Assembly: GCA_041627895.1 (NCBI GenBank)
Contig: JBFKQC010000002.1
Location: 72,158-136,157 of the forward strand
DNA length: 64,000 bases
Reading direction: 5' to 3'
Source of the DNA: JBFKQC01 sp041627895
Lineage (GTDB): Bacteria > Pseudomonadota > Alphaproteobacteria > Rhodobacterales > Rhodobacteraceae
The notes under the pieces were generated by a model that was not told the origin of the DNA, did no database searches, and worked only from the letters and a program-made list of their open reading frames with translations. The translations under genes were made by a program, and so were the position numbers. Shown here piece after piece: positions 1-8,147 of the stretch (the stretch's first letter is position 1; each line of letters opens with the position of its first letter).

Positions 1-106
1 CCCGCAGACGCGCGAGATCCTCGCGGTCGAACCATTGCCCGATCGTGTGGTAGGGGACCCGCGGCCGGCCGGCCTTGTCCCACATCTCGTCGAAGAACTT
101 CGCCAT
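1..106 (-). CDS. N-terminus of a probable circularly permuted ATP-grasp protein (partial)
   Basis: Reading leftward from an ATG at 106, the first 35 residues (MAKFFDEMWDKAGRPRVPYH...) run off the window edge. The opening 'FFDEM...G.pR..Y' resembles the start of circularly permuted type 2 ATP-grasp proteins, which often sit with alpha-E and transglutaminase-like genes. Only the extreme N-terminus is visible and no catalytic motif can be checked, so the family name is tentative. The open frame, correct orientation and good codon use support a real gene. Confidence 0.5.
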   Translation of the reverse strand, partial: MAKFFDEMWDKAGRPRVPYHTIGQWFDREDLARLR

Positions 107-215
107 GCCTCACAGCATGGCGTGGATCGCAGGATGTGCAACACAAAGCGCGGGCGAGCGGTCAAAAGCATTGCGAGTGCCCGACTTCGCGCCGCCGGAC
201 GCCGCATTCCGGCGG

Positions 216-1361
216 TCAGATCACCGCCCGGTAAAGCGCGGCCACGTTGGCCCTTGTCAACGGAACCGGATTGCTGCCGGCGGTCGGGTCGCGAAGCGCC
301 ATCGTCACCATCTCGCCGATCCGGTCGCTGCCGACGCCCAGCGCCGAGAGCCGCGGCGGGATGCCGAGACCGTTGCGAAGCCCGGCCACGAAATCCAGAA
401 AGCCGTCGAAACCGCCGGCAATCCGCAGGTAATCCGCAGCCCGCGCGATCCGGTCCTCGATCGCCGGGCGATTCAGCTTCAGCACCGCCGCCATCACCAC
501 GGCATTCGTCGTCCCGTGATGCGTGCCGTAGAGCGCGCCGACGGGATGCGAGATCGCGTGGATCGCGCCGAGGCCCTTCTGGAAGGCCACCGCCCCCATC
601 ATCGCCGCCGCCATCATGTGGGACCGCGCCTGCAGGTCGCCGGGCTCTGCGTGGGCGTGGGCGAGGTTTTCCCGCACCAGCCGCAGGCCTTCCAGCGCGA
701 TGCCCTGGCTCATCGGGTGGTAATGCGGCGAGGAATAGGCCTCGAGGCAATGCGCGAAGGCGTCCATGCCGGTGCCGGCGGTGATCGCGGGCGGCATGCC
801 GACGGTCAGTTCGGGGTCGGCGATCACCGCCGAGGGCAGGACGAGCGGGTGAAAGATGATCTTCTTTTCCTGGGTCGCGGTATTGGTGATCACCGCGGCG
901 CGCCCGACCTCCGATCCGGTGCCGGCGGTGGTCGGCACCGCGACGCTGGGCCGGATCGCCGCGGCATCCGCGCGTTTCCACCAGTCGCCGATATCCTCGA
1001 AGTCCCAGACCGGGCGAGTCTGACCGGCCATGAAGGCCACCATTTTGCCGAGATCGAGGCCCGACCCGCCGCCGAACGCAACCACGCCGTCATGCCCCCC
1101 GGCGCGGAACGACGCGATGCCGGCGGCAAGATTGGCGTCGGTGGGGTTCGGATCGACCTCGGCGAAAATCGCCCGCCCGAGGCCCGCCGCTTCCATCAGG
1201 TCGAGCATGCGCGCGGTGATCGGCAAAGCGGCAAGCCCGCGGTCCGTGACCAGAAGCGGACGCGCGATGCCGGCCGCGGCGCAGGCCTCGCCCAGTTCGG
1301 CGACACGCCCGGCGCCGAAGCGGATGGCGTTGGGGTAGGACCAGTTGGCGGTGAGGGTCAT
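216..1361 (-). CDS. iron-containing (group III) alcohol dehydrogenase
   Basis: A protein of 381 aa, the usual length of the family. The start is the ATG at 1361 (MTLTANWSYPNAIRFG), where homology-like sequence begins; the open frame upstream has no family character. A Rossmann-type N-terminal half carries the cofactor motif GGGSGLDLGK. The all-helical C-terminal half carries the metal-binding histidines in 'AISHPVGALYGTHHG'. Members oxidise or reduce small alcohols and aldehydes with NAD(P) and Fe(II) in the cytoplasm. The RidA-family gene lies just upstream on the same strand and may be co-transcribed. The substrate cannot be read from the sequence. Confidence 0.9.
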   Translation of the reverse strand: MTLTANWSYPNAIRFGAGRVAELGEACAAAGIARPLLVTDRGLAALPITARMLDLMEAAGLGRAIFAEVDPNPTDANLAAGIASFRAGGHDGVVAFGGGSGLDLGKMVAFMAGQTRPVWDFEDIGDWWKRADAAAIRPSVAVPTTAGTGSEVGRAAVITNTATQEKKIIFHPLVLPSAVIADPELTVGMPPAITAGTGMDAFAHCLEAYSSPHYHPMSQGIALEGLRLVRENLAHAHAEPGDLQARSHMMAAAMMGAVAFQKGLGAIHAISHPVGALYGTHHGTTNAVVMAAVLKLNRPAIEDRIARAADYLRIAGGFDGFLDFVAGLRNGLGIPPRLSALGVGSDRIGEMVTMALRDPTAGSNPVPLTRANVAALYRAVI

Positions 1362-1405
1362 CCTTGCGCGTCCTTCCGTCGTTGCGGCCTCGGGGCGGCG
1401 GCTGG

Positions 1406-1768
1406 TCAGGGCCCGGGGGCGACCGCGATCACCACGATCTCGACCAGGTCGTGCCCGTGAAGCCGCGCCCCGACGCAGGCACGCTGCGGCCAGTGCGCCT
1501 TGTCGTCGCCGATCCAGGCCACCCAGGCGCGGTCCATTTCCGGCTTGTGCTGCATCCGGTCGAGATAGACGGTGGCGTTCACCAGCCGTGTCCTGTCGGT
1601 GCCGAGCCCCTCGAGGATGCGGTCGATCTTGGCCAGCGCATTGGCGGTCTGGGCATGGACATCGGCCACCGGGTCGTCCGACGTGGCCACCGCCCAGGCG
1701 AAACCGCCCGCCGCCGACCCCGAACTGCGCCCCGTCGCGCCACCCTGCACCCGCCTGATCGGAAACAT
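1406..1768 (-). CDS. RidA/YjgF-family protein
   Basis: 120 aa from the ATG at 1768 (MFPIRRVQGG). The part of the open frame upstream of this codon is Arg/Ala-rich and unlike the family. The middle holds RidA-type sequence, with 'QTANALAKIDRILEGLGTDR', 'LVNATVYLDRM' and a C-terminal 'ACVGARLHGHDLVEIVVIAV' in place of the usual R-x-x-x-x-x-x-P-x-ALVEI strand. Family members form cytoplasmic trimers; many deaminate reactive enamine/imine intermediates, and others act in catabolic pathways. The classic active-site Arg of RidA near the C-terminus is at best degenerate here, so a subfamily other than canonical RidA is likely. It lies 44 bp upstream of the alcohol dehydrogenase on the same strand. 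Confidence 0.8.
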   Translation of the reverse strand: MFPIRRVQGGATGRSSGSAAGGFAWAVATSDDPVADVHAQTANALAKIDRILEGLGTDRTRLVNATVYLDRMQHKPEMDRAWVAWIGDDKAHWPQRACVGARLHGHDLVEIVVIAVAPGP

Positions 1769-2114
1769 CGCCGCCCCCCCCGCCTCGCAGCCGTGCCGCG
1801 ATGCTCGACGCAATCGCGCCCGATGTCGAGGGGCGACAGCATTGCGCCGGTTCTCGAAGACCGCCCGCCGCGGCGGAATTGCCCGTTCCGGCAACCCGTT
1901 GCGGTGCGGTAGGTAGGGTTTTGATCATCTTTTCAGATGCTTGAGCCTTTCCCTTCGACCAAGGCTGCGCCGAGCGGCCGTCAATCACACGTGAATGGCG
2001 GGGCCGGCAGGACGCAGCGATCACGCCCAGCCGGAGGGGCCGACAATCCCCGGATCGCGCGGCGCGAAGCGACCATTCGACCTGGGACCTGCCGACGTGG
2101 CAAGCTGAACAGCG
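1769..2114. other. intergenic region between divergent genes
   Basis: 346 bp between the leftward RidA-family gene and the rightward membrane-protein gene. No convincing coding frame. An AT-richer patch at about 1915-1950 with a short inverted TGATCATC-like sequence may hold promoters, but no clear -35/-10 pair could be assigned. Confidence 0.4.
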
Positions 2115-2759
2115 ATGCAGCGATTCTTCGCCATCGACATGCCCGCCACGCGATTCCTGTGGAATACGCTGCTGTTCAGCCTGCTTGGTCTGGTCCCGGT
2201 GCTGCTGCTGTATGTCGCCCTCACCCCTGGATTTGGTCCGATGCTGATCAATGGCGGGCCGCCGCTCGTCCGGTTTCTGCGGCAGGTCCTGACCAACGGT
2301 CTGCCGGTTGTCTTCGCCGTCAACTACGTCGGCTTCTTCCTGTTCGCCTGGGCGGATGCTCGAAAGCCTTCAGACCGCGAGTTGACGATCGTCCTTCTTG
2401 CGGACATTCCCGCGCGGCTTGCCGTCTTCGTGCTGCTGCATGCGATCATCTACGTCGTTTCCGCCGACTGGTTCGACTCGTTCGGCGGAAGCCGTGCGAC
2501 CGCCCTGAGCGTCGTGGCGCCGACGCTGGCACGCTCGGCCCTGTTCGGGAACATCTCGGGCGTCTACCTTTATGCCACGCTGGTCAGCGCCTTGCCGCTA
2601 TACGTCTCGCTGATAAGGCGCACTGGCTGGACCGCCGGACTCGCACGCCGGTTTCCCGGGCGCAGCGGGCCGGTCCTTTTGGCGCTGACCTGGTTCGCGC
2701 TCTTCGCGCTCGCGCTGACCGGGCTGGCCGCCGCGATCGCACGTCTGCAGGGCACCTGA
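2115..2759 (+). CDS. integral membrane protein of unknown function
   Basis: 214 aa from ATG 2115. Several hydrophobic segments are visible, at about residues 13-37, 65-85, 96-116, 138-160 and 186-208, so an inner-membrane protein with four or five spans is likely. No family motif was recognised. There is no conserved polar residue pattern inside the spans that would point to a transporter or enzyme. It stands alone between divergent and convergent neighbours; the small lipoprotein downstream is about 100 bp away on the same strand. Confidence 0.65.
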   Translation: MQRFFAIDMPATRFLWNTLLFSLLGLVPVLLLYVALTPGFGPMLINGGPPLVRFLRQVLTNGLPVVFAVNYVGFFLFAWADARKPSDRELTIVLLADIPARLAVFVLLHAIIYVVSADWFDSFGGSRATALSVVAPTLARSALFGNISGVYLYATLVSALPLYVSLIRRTGWTAGLARRFPGRSGPVLLALTWFALFALALTGLAAAIARLQGT

Positions 2760-2856
2760 CCGCGCGGTGCAGGGAAAACCGCGCTTAGCTATTGCTTTCA
2801 TGACGTTAAGCTAGAATTGTGCGCAGGCCTTGCAAGTCGGGAACGAGAATTCGGAA

Positions 2857-3150
2857 ATGAAGCTGAAACCAAGATTGCTGTTGGTCGGATGGTTCGCGCT
2901 CGGGGCGTGTACCGCGTCGAACGACGGCACCGGCGGGGAGGGCGAAAGGTACCTGGAAAGCGTGCCGGATGCCGTTCTAGACCTCGCCGCACCGTATCAG
3001 AACCTGGACGCCGTGGTGCTGAGACCGGAAGACGGCTGTTACTGGTATCGTTACGACGGACCGGTGGAGACCACGCTGTTGCCGCTGCGGACGGCCAAGG
3101 GAAGCCCGATCTGCACGCGGGCACAGACCGAACCGACCGCGAAAAGCTAG
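2857..3150 (+). CDS. small predicted lipoprotein
   Basis: 97 aa from ATG 2857 (MKLKPRLLLVGWFALGAC). An in-frame upstream codon at 2830 would add nine residues before the positive charges of the signal peptide, so 2857 is preferred. The lipobox LGAC at residues 15-18 predicts lipidation of Cys18. The mature part is short, with 'DGCYWYRYDGPVETTLLPLRT', a pattern seen in small bacterial lipoproteins of unknown role. No partner is evident. Confidence 0.65.
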   Translation: MKLKPRLLLVGWFALGACTASNDGTGGEGERYLESVPDAVLDLAAPYQNLDAVVLRPEDGCYWYRYDGPVETTLLPLRTAKGSPICTRAQTEPTAKS

Positions 3151-3488
3151 GGCGGGACGACACCCGGCGGAAAAGGGGCCGGTCGGTGGCGGGAGAGGGC
3201 GTGCACGTTCTTCCCGGCGCGGAACAAGGCCGCAGGCCGCCGCGCCATCGCCGACCCGCGGGGCGGCGATTGGGTGAGGTCCGCGTGTCGGACCTAAGTT
3301 GCTCGGGAACCGCGAGATAAAGCGCACCGCCCGGATGTTGGATCGCCACCCCGCGGGTCGGCGATGGCACGGCTTCGCGATACAATGGCAATACCCGCTC
3401 CAGGGCAACCTCGCACGTTGCCATGCGGGGGTATCCGACGCGGGCTTCGGCAGACCTTGGCGGCGCTTCCTGCCGCTCGGCCCCGTAC
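3151..3488. other. intergenic region, no gene seen
   Basis: 338 bp between the convergent lipoprotein and L,D-transpeptidase genes. Frames here are shadow-like and Arg-rich. No clear terminator hairpin with a T-run, RNA gene or repeat was found. Confidence 0.4.
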
Positions 3489-4154
3489 TCAGGTGCGCGC
3501 GCCGATCGCGTCCTCGGTCGGATAGAGATACGCCGTCGAACCCAGCGCCACCCGGTCGTAAAGCCCATTTATATGGGGCATGACCATCCGGACGCAGCCG
3601 GAACTCGCCCGGCCGCCGATCGATTCCGGATTGGGCGTTCCGTGAATCCGCAGATACGTGTCGCGGTTGCCGACATAGAGATAGAACGCCCGCGACCCCA
3701 GCGGATTGGTCGGGCCTCCGTCAACGCCGTCCTCGTGTTGCTTGTAGAGCCCGGGGTCGCGGCGGATCATGGCATCCGTCGGCGTCCAGGTCGGCCACTT
3801 GGCCTTGCGCCGGATCGTATAGGTTCCGGGCTCATACAGGTTGCCTCGCGCGATGGCAACGCCGAAACGCGACGCAGTGCCGTCGTCGCCGATGTGATAG
3901 AGATAGCGCGCGACCGCATCGACGTGGATGTCACCCGGCCTCAGCCCGTCCCTGGCCTCGACCCGCACCGGCAGAAAGCGCGGATGAATTCCCCAGGGGT
4001 TCGATGTCGCCGGGTCATAGTCGGGCGGTGTCACCTGAGCGTCCCACGCGGCCCACTTGCTTTGCGGTGAAACGGGGCCTGCGAGGGCGGCGCCAGCAAT
4101 CGGAGGCGAGAACAGCGCCGCCGTGCTCATCACGAAGTGCCGTCTGGTCAGCAT
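3489..4154 (-). CDS. L,D-transpeptidase (YkuD family), exported
   Basis: 221 aa from ATG 4154 (MLTRRHFVMSTAALF), chosen because an N-terminal export signal with an Arg pair follows at once; an earlier ATG would bury it. The YkuD catalytic motif is intact: His171 in 'LRIHGTP' and Cys187 in 'GGRASSGCVRM'. Such enzymes make or edit 3-3 cross-links in peptidoglycan, or attach proteins to it, in the periplasm. The upstream 230 bp hold nothing obvious, and the gene is probably monocistronic. Gene length and motif are typical of the alphaproteobacterial ErfK/YbiS-type group. Confidence 0.9.
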   Translation of the reverse strand: MLTRRHFVMSTAALFSPPIAGAALAGPVSPQSKWAAWDAQVTPPDYDPATSNPWGIHPRFLPVRVEARDGLRPGDIHVDAVARYLYHIGDDGTASRFGVAIARGNLYEPGTYTIRRKAKWPTWTPTDAMIRRDPGLYKQHEDGVDGGPTNPLGSRAFYLYVGNRDTYLRIHGTPNPESIGGRASSGCVRMVMPHINGLYDRVALGSTAYLYPTEDAIGART

Positions 4155-4387
4155 TGCATCGATTCCGTACCAAATTTCGTTTCCGCCGGATTGCACCATG
4201 GCAGATCTCCGGCTCTGGAAGGCCAGTCACAAATGCGTGCGATGCGCGAACCCGGCGCGTTCGTGTTGCCGGAATGCCGCTGAGAACCTGCCCGACCCTT
4301 CTTGATCCCTCTGCCCGTGCCGCGAGTGCTGCCCCGCGACCCCCTGGACCCGGGGCGAGGCGGCGATGATCCTGCCCGCATCGCGTC

Positions 4388-5122
4388 TCACTCCTCGGTC
4401 TTCTCGCGCGCCACCTCGATCAGGCGCTGCAATTCGTCGATCCCGACGAGACCGGGGACCAGGTTGTCGCCGATGACCCAAGACGGCGTGCCGTTGAACC
4501 CGAGCAGTCTGGCGAGGGTCATCGAGGTCTGAATGTGTTCCTCGACCTCTTCGGACTGCATGTCGGCCCGCAATTTCCCGATATCGAGTCCGAGGTCGGC
4601 GGCGATCTTCAGGACGCTTGCCTCTTCGGCCCGTCCCTTCAGGTCCATCAGCGCCCAATGGAACGCCTCGTATTTTCCCTGGTTGCGCGCGGCCAGCGCG
4701 GCGCGCGCCGCAAAGACCGACCCGTCGCCGAGGATCGGCCATTCACGATAGACGACGCGGACGTTGTCATCGAAATCAAGCAAGGTCTTCACGTCAGGCG
4801 CCGCGCGCTTGCAGTACGGGCAATTGTAGTCGAAGAACTCGACGAGCGTGACGTCGCCCTCGGGATTGCCGATGACGGGCGCATTCGGGTCCTGTTCCAA
4901 AAGCAGGCGCTGCTCGGACAGGACCCGGTCGGTCGCGGCTCTGGCGGCCTCTTCTTCCTGCGCCTGCAGGATCGCGACCGCCTCCATGATGATCTGCGGG
5001 TTTTCCCGGATTGCTTCCAGGGCCAGCCGCTTGACCTCTTCCGGCGTCATGTCCTGAGCGCGCGCGGACAGCGGGGATATCGCCATCAGCGCTGCGACGA
5101 ACAGGATTGCCAATCGGTTCAT
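4388..5122 (-). CDS. DsbA-family periplasmic thiol oxidoreductase (Com1/ScsC-like)
   Basis: 244 aa with a signal peptide cleaved near residue 22 (LSARAQ). A helical, Glu/Ala-rich N-terminal part of about 60 residues precedes the thioredoxin-like domain with the redox motif CPYC at 101-104. The cis-proline loop 'NGTPSWVIG' lies near residue 203. The helical N-terminal extension is the build of Com1 and ScsC, the latter named for suppression of copper sensitivity. The gene starts one base after the stop of the cytochrome c gene (TGA-C-ATG), so the two are co-transcribed. It is last in a run of five exported redox or copper proteins. A role in thiol repair or isomerisation under copper stress is an inference from this context. 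Confidence 0.88.
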   Translation of the reverse strand: MNRLAILFVAALMAISPLSARAQDMTPEEVKRLALEAIRENPQIIMEAVAILQAQEEEAARAATDRVLSEQRLLLEQDPNAPVIGNPEGDVTLVEFFDYNCPYCKRAAPDVKTLLDFDDNVRVVYREWPILGDGSVFAARAALAARNQGKYEAFHWALMDLKGRAEEASVLKIAADLGLDIGKLRADMQSEEVEEHIQTSMTLARLLGFNGTPSWVIGDNLVPGLVGIDELQRLIEVAREKTEE

Positions 5123-5123
5123 G

Positions 5124-5594
5124 TCAGTTCCCCTCCAGTTGTTCTGCTTCGGTTCGCACCGATTGAATCTCTTGCACGCGCGGCGGCCATTCGGACTTGA
5201 TGTAGGCAAGGATGTTCCAGATTTCGCCCTCCGAAAGCTGGTCCTCGAATCCGGGCATGCCACTGTTGAAATTGGTGATCCCGCGCTCTGCGAGCAATGC
5301 CTGTCCACCAAGCCTGGTGTAGTTGAACAGCAGATCGTCGCCGTGATGCCAGGTGTGGCCCGTCGCGTCGTGCGGCGGTGCCGGCAACGAGCCGTCGGGT
5401 CTTGGGCTTTGCCAGTTCTCTTCGCCCTCCAGACCGGGACCGTGGCAGGCAGCGCAGAAGTCCTGGTACAGCGTCTTTCCGAGATCCGGATCCGCCGTTT
5501 CAGGCTGCCGCACCGGCTGGGCGATCGCCGGAGACATCGACGCAAGGGCGCAGGTTACAAGAACCGCGTATCCCGCATTCGTCCGTGAATTCAT
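5124..5594 (-). CDS. c-type cytochrome, monohaem, periplasmic
   Basis: 156 aa from ATG 5594 (MNSRTNAGYAVLV). A signal peptide ends near residue 26 (PAIAQ). One haem site is present: CAACH at 47-51, with a candidate axial Met in 'NSGMPGF'. The sequence 'LSEGEIWNILAYIKS' near the C-terminus is the usual closing helix of class I cytochromes c. The Trp/His-rich stretch 'GHTWHHGDDLLF' also occurs in the other cytochrome of this cluster (NGVRAHHWTFG), so the two may be relatives. It precedes the DsbA-like gene by one base. Confidence 0.88.
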   Translation of the reverse strand: MNSRTNAGYAVLVTCALASMSPAIAQPVRQPETADPDLGKTLYQDFCAACHGPGLEGEENWQSPRPDGSLPAPPHDATGHTWHHGDDLLFNYTRLGGQALLAERGITNFNSGMPGFEDQLSEGEIWNILAYIKSEWPPRVQEIQSVRTEAEQLEGN

Positions 5595-5731
5595 GGGCCG
5601 TCCCTTTTCGGTGTTCGGTGATGCAGCAGGACATCGGGCAGGCATGGAACATGCCGCGGCGTCCGGGCCCTGCTGCACCAATCGTTGGGGATTGCGCGGG
5701 CACCCGAACCGGGCACCCGCGCAGACCGCGC

Positions 5732-6274
5732 TCAGTTGAGTTCGGCCACGAGTTCCACGACGCTCAGCATCCCGCCTTCGCGGTGTCCCGGGATGTTGCA
5801 CGACAGTTGCAGGTCCGCGTCGCCGCTGAAGGTCCAGATGACCTCGGCGGTATTGCCGGGCTCGAGCAGGACGCTGTTGGCATCGTCGTGCGCCATGTCC
5901 GTCATGTTCATCATGTCGTGGTTGATGCGGTCTGCCTCGAGCGCACCGCTTTCGAGCATCATCATCATTTCGTCTTCATGGGCGAGGTGCATCTCGGAGG
6001 TGCCCAGATTGAATTCATGAACGAAATCGCCTTCGTTCCTGATGACAAAGCGGATCGTCTCGCCGCGCTGCACCTGCAGGTCCGACGGCGAGAAGTACAT
6101 CTCGCCCATCGTAACTTCGATCACGCGGTCGATATGGCCCGCAGACCCGGCCTGGCCGATATCGGGCTGATCGCCGTGGCCGCCGGAATGGCCGGCCCCG
6201 GCCCAAGCGGGGACCGCTTCGAGGGAAAGGGTGGCCGCCATCAGCGCGGCCGCAGAAAGTCTGGACACGTTCAT
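5732..6274 (-). CDS. cupredoxin (plastocyanin/azurin-like copper protein)
   Basis: 180 aa with a signal peptide cleaved near residue 25 (PAWAG). A His/Gly-rich linker leads to a cupredoxin domain of about 130 residues. Type 1 copper ligands can be placed: His86 (FVHEF), Cys159 and His164 in 'LSCNIPGH', and Met169 (GGML). A Met/Asp/His-rich insertion at about 95-130 (DEMMMMLE, NHDMMNMTDMAHDD) could bind extra copper. Such proteins carry electrons or store copper in the periplasm. The flanking genes encode c-type cytochromes, which fit as electron partners. Confidence 0.88.
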   Translation of the reverse strand: MNVSRLSAAALMAATLSLEAVPAWAGAGHSGGHGDQPDIGQAGSAGHIDRVIEVTMGEMYFSPSDLQVQRGETIRFVIRNEGDFVHEFNLGTSEMHLAHEDEMMMMLESGALEADRINHDMMNMTDMAHDDANSVLLEPGNTAEVIWTFSGDADLQLSCNIPGHREGGMLSVVELVAELN

Positions 6275-6329
6275 TTGTTCCGTCCTGTATGAATTGAGAT
6301 TGCCAAGATCAGTCGGTTTGATCCGGACC

Positions 6330-6659
6330 TCACAGGCGCGGCGGCGGCGGATCCAGGACGTGGGTCACGGACGACTTCCGCCGCCCACGGGGGAGGTTCC
6401 GCGCGGATCCCCGAACCGACGCGTAGTCAGCCGGCGAACCGCCCAGATCGATCGCCACGACCGAACAGAACGACCCGCCCTGACAATGCATTTCCGCGCC
6501 GGTGTGGAGACCTGCCACGGACAGGGAAGCTTGCGCGGCGTAGCCACCTGTCCCGGCCTCGTGGGCGTGCGTTGTGTCTGCCGACAGAAGTTGTAGCGCC
6601 ATCGAGATCATCAAGGCGCAAAGCAGGCCGGGTACGCGCGAGGAAAACCGATACCACAC
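6330..6659 (-). CDS. small exported C-x5-C protein, copper-locus type
   Basis: 109 aa if read from the GTG at 6659, which follows the upstream cytochrome stop (6662) by two bases; an ATG at residue 17 is the alternative. A hydrophobic segment at about 8-26 ends in 'SADTTHAHEAG', so export is likely. The core is CQGGSFC, followed by 'SVVAIDLGG'; the protein ends in a Pro run (DPPPPRL). The same order of signal segment, C-x5-C and PPP tail recurs at 7545-7922 and 16190-16519. The layout recalls DUF2946-like proteins of metal loci, but the exact family was not recognised. Confidence 0.55.
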   Translation of the reverse strand: MWYRFSSRVPGLLCALMISMALQLLSADTTHAHEAGTGGYAAQASLSVAGLHTGAEMHCQGGSFCSVVAIDLGGSPADYASVRGSARNLPRGRRKSSVTHVLDPPPPRL

Positions 6660-6661
6660 GT

Positions 6662-7117
6662 CTACCTGATCCCGTTCTCGCGTTGCAGCTCGCGCACGTA
6701 GGCCACGATGTTCAGGACGTCGGCGCGGGTCAGGCCTTCGACCGGCGGCATGTTGCCGAACGTCCAGTGGTGCGCGCGCACCCCGTTCTGGGCGGCCAGC
6801 ACGAACGCCATGTCGGCGTGGTGGCTTGGTTCGTAGATCTTGTGAACCAGCGGGGGCGCCACGCTCTTTTGGCCTTCCGCATTGGTGCCGTGGCAGGCGG
6901 CGCATTTTGCATTGTAGGCGGTTTCGCCGAGTTGCGCCTTGGGGCTGAGCTCGGCCGGAAGCTTCACCGAGACGATAGCCGATCCCGTGGGTTCCGGCCC
7001 GGTCGCGACGCCGTTGGTGTCAGAACCGCCGAACAAGTAGAAACCCACCGCAGCAATCGCGGCTGCGGCAATTATCCAGATGGCCCTGCGAGCCAGTCCC
7101 TTTTCCTGCACCTGCAA
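6662..7117 (-). CDS. membrane-anchored c-type cytochrome
   Basis: 151 aa from ATG 7117. An uncleaved anchor spans about residues 11-29 (RAIWIIAAAAIAAVGFYLF), followed by a linker and a class I cytochrome domain with CAACH at 72-76. The probable axial Met is in 'FGNMPPVEG', and the closing helix is 'TRADVLNIVAYVREL'. It is the first gene of the leftward redox set. Homologous-looking cytochromes are common next to copper P-type ATPases and cupredoxins in this group of bacteria. It probably faces the periplasm and passes electrons to or from the cupredoxin or the oxidase chain (inference). Confidence 0.87.
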   Translation of the reverse strand: MQVQEKGLARRAIWIIAAAAIAAVGFYLFGGSDTNGVATGPEPTGSAIVSVKLPAELSPKAQLGETAYNAKCAACHGTNAEGQKSVAPPLVHKIYEPSHHADMAFVLAAQNGVRAHHWTFGNMPPVEGLTRADVLNIVAYVRELQRENGIR

Positions 7118-7415
7118 ACCTGCCTTTTCTTGAGAACCTACATGAGTTTGAATCGAGAGCCAACCTTCGCGCGCGCGACATGTTCGCCGATCTGCCCGCC
7201 GTTCCGGCCGATGCAGCCGCTCGACGGTTTTCGCTGATGGATCATGTCACTGCCTCTCGCCTGATTCGAACGTTCCGGTCTTTCTTGCGGGGCGGGATAC
7301 AGGTTACAGCGGCGGGAAGGTCAACGCCGCAGGCCTCACGATGGCGTGTTTTTTTGCGATAGGCGAAGTTCTGCCAGACGTGATCCGGTGCGCCGGACCG
7401 CAACTCCGCTTCCAC

Positions 7416-7446
7416 TTGACCTTCCAGTGACTGGAAGCCCTACATC
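7416..7446 (+). promoter_or_regulatory. CueR/MerR-type copper operator-promoter
   Basis: A -35 hexamer TTGACC (7416-7421) and a weak -10 (TACATC, 7441-7446) are separated by 19 bp, the overlong spacer typical of MerR-family promoters. The spacer holds the perfect palindrome CTTCCAGTGACTGGAAG (7421-7437). This closely resembles the CueR operator of Escherichia coli copA (ACCTTCC...GGAAGGT). It lies about 100 bp before the small Cys protein and copper ATPase genes. No MerR-family regulator gene is present in the window. Confidence 0.85.
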
Positions 7447-7479
7447 GAGTGTACCGGCCCGTTTCAAGGCATCGTGATC

Positions 7480-7493
7480 TTGATCTGGGTCAT
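7480..7493 (+). promoter_or_regulatory. weak FNR-like half-palindrome
   Basis: TTGATCTGGGTCAT matches the FNR/FnrL pattern TTGAT-N4-(A/G)TCAA at all but one arm position. Its centre is 58.5 bp before the ATG at 7545, not the 66.5-68.5 bp seen for the perfect boxes in this window. It may be chance or a weak second input to the copper operon. Confidence 0.25.
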
Positions 7494-7544
7494 TGCGGAT
7501 TGAGTTGGAAAAAGCCGATCGACGACATGTTCCTGGAGTGACTC

Positions 7545-7922
7545 ATGGCTTGGGCGATGAGAATTCGGCAGCAATGGCTTGCGCGCATCGGCGCGGCCGC
7601 CCTGTTGCTGGCCTTTGCCCTGGCGACGATTATTTCGGCCGCCCACCAGGCCGAATACGACGCGAACGATCACGGTCCGGTTCTTGAACTGGCCGCGCAG
7701 GTTGCCGATGGTGCGGATGGATCGGCCGATACGGAAGCCCACGAGGCCGGGTTCTGCGGCGCGGATTTCCTGTGCCATGTGCAGATGGGTCTGCCCGGTG
7801 GCGCCGATGGCGCGCAGGGACCGCTTTGGCTGGCGGGCGCGGTGCGGCCCGACCCGGGGCGCCTTATGACCGGGCAGACGATTGACGTCGTGACCCCGCC
7901 GCCGCTTTCCGCGCGCGCCTGA
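7545..7922 (+). CDS. small exported C-x5-C protein, first gene of copper operon
   Basis: 125 aa from ATG 7545, which has a GGAG Shine-Dalgarno six bases upstream. A hydrophobic segment at about 10-32 (LARIGAAALLLAFALATIISA) suggests a signal peptide or anchor. The core CGADFLC has the same five-residue spacing as the proteins at 6330-6659 and 16190-16519, followed by 'HVQMGLPGG'. The end 'VTPPPLSARA' again has a Pro run. It is the first gene after the CueR-type operator, so copper-induced expression is likely. A copper-binding or chaperone role is inferred; no named family was recognised. Confidence 0.65.
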   Translation: MAWAMRIRQQWLARIGAAALLLAFALATIISAAHQAEYDANDHGPVLELAAQVADGADGSADTEAHEAGFCGADFLCHVQMGLPGGADGAQGPLWLAGAVRPDPGRLMTGQTIDVVTPPPLSARA

Positions 7923-8147
7923 CGCGCGCCGACGGATCGGAAACAGCCCCAGGACCCGTCGGTCTTTCGGCGCGCTTCCGGCGGTCGGCGTCCCCGGCGG
8001 CGTACCGCAACATCGTCGGCCCATCGGGAACATGCCCAGGCAATAGGCGCCCCAACAGACATCGTCCGGATCGTCGCCGGAATCCGCGAAATGAAGGTGG
8101 CCTGACGGCACCGAACTTCGCCCAACAAACATGCAGGGCCCGAAATC

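Larger units (their letters stand above)
7118..7544. other. divergent intergenic region upstream of both copper/redox operons
   Basis: 427 bp separating the leftward cytochrome operon from the rightward copper operon. It contains the CueR-type operator at 7416-7446 and a weak FNR-like site at 7480-7493. No clear promoter was found for the leftward genes in its left half, and no coding frame is convincing. Confidence 0.5.

Noticed and set aside
75..2024. Long open frames on the plus strand opposite the alcohol dehydrogenase and RidA genes
   Set aside because: They are Arg/Ala/His-rich shadow frames of high-GC coding DNA with no motif; the minus-strand frames carry clear family signatures.
4227..4742. 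Possible extra gene at the 3' end of the DsbA gene
   Set aside because: The frame is Arg-rich and overlaps the DsbA coding region; no signal or domain is visible.
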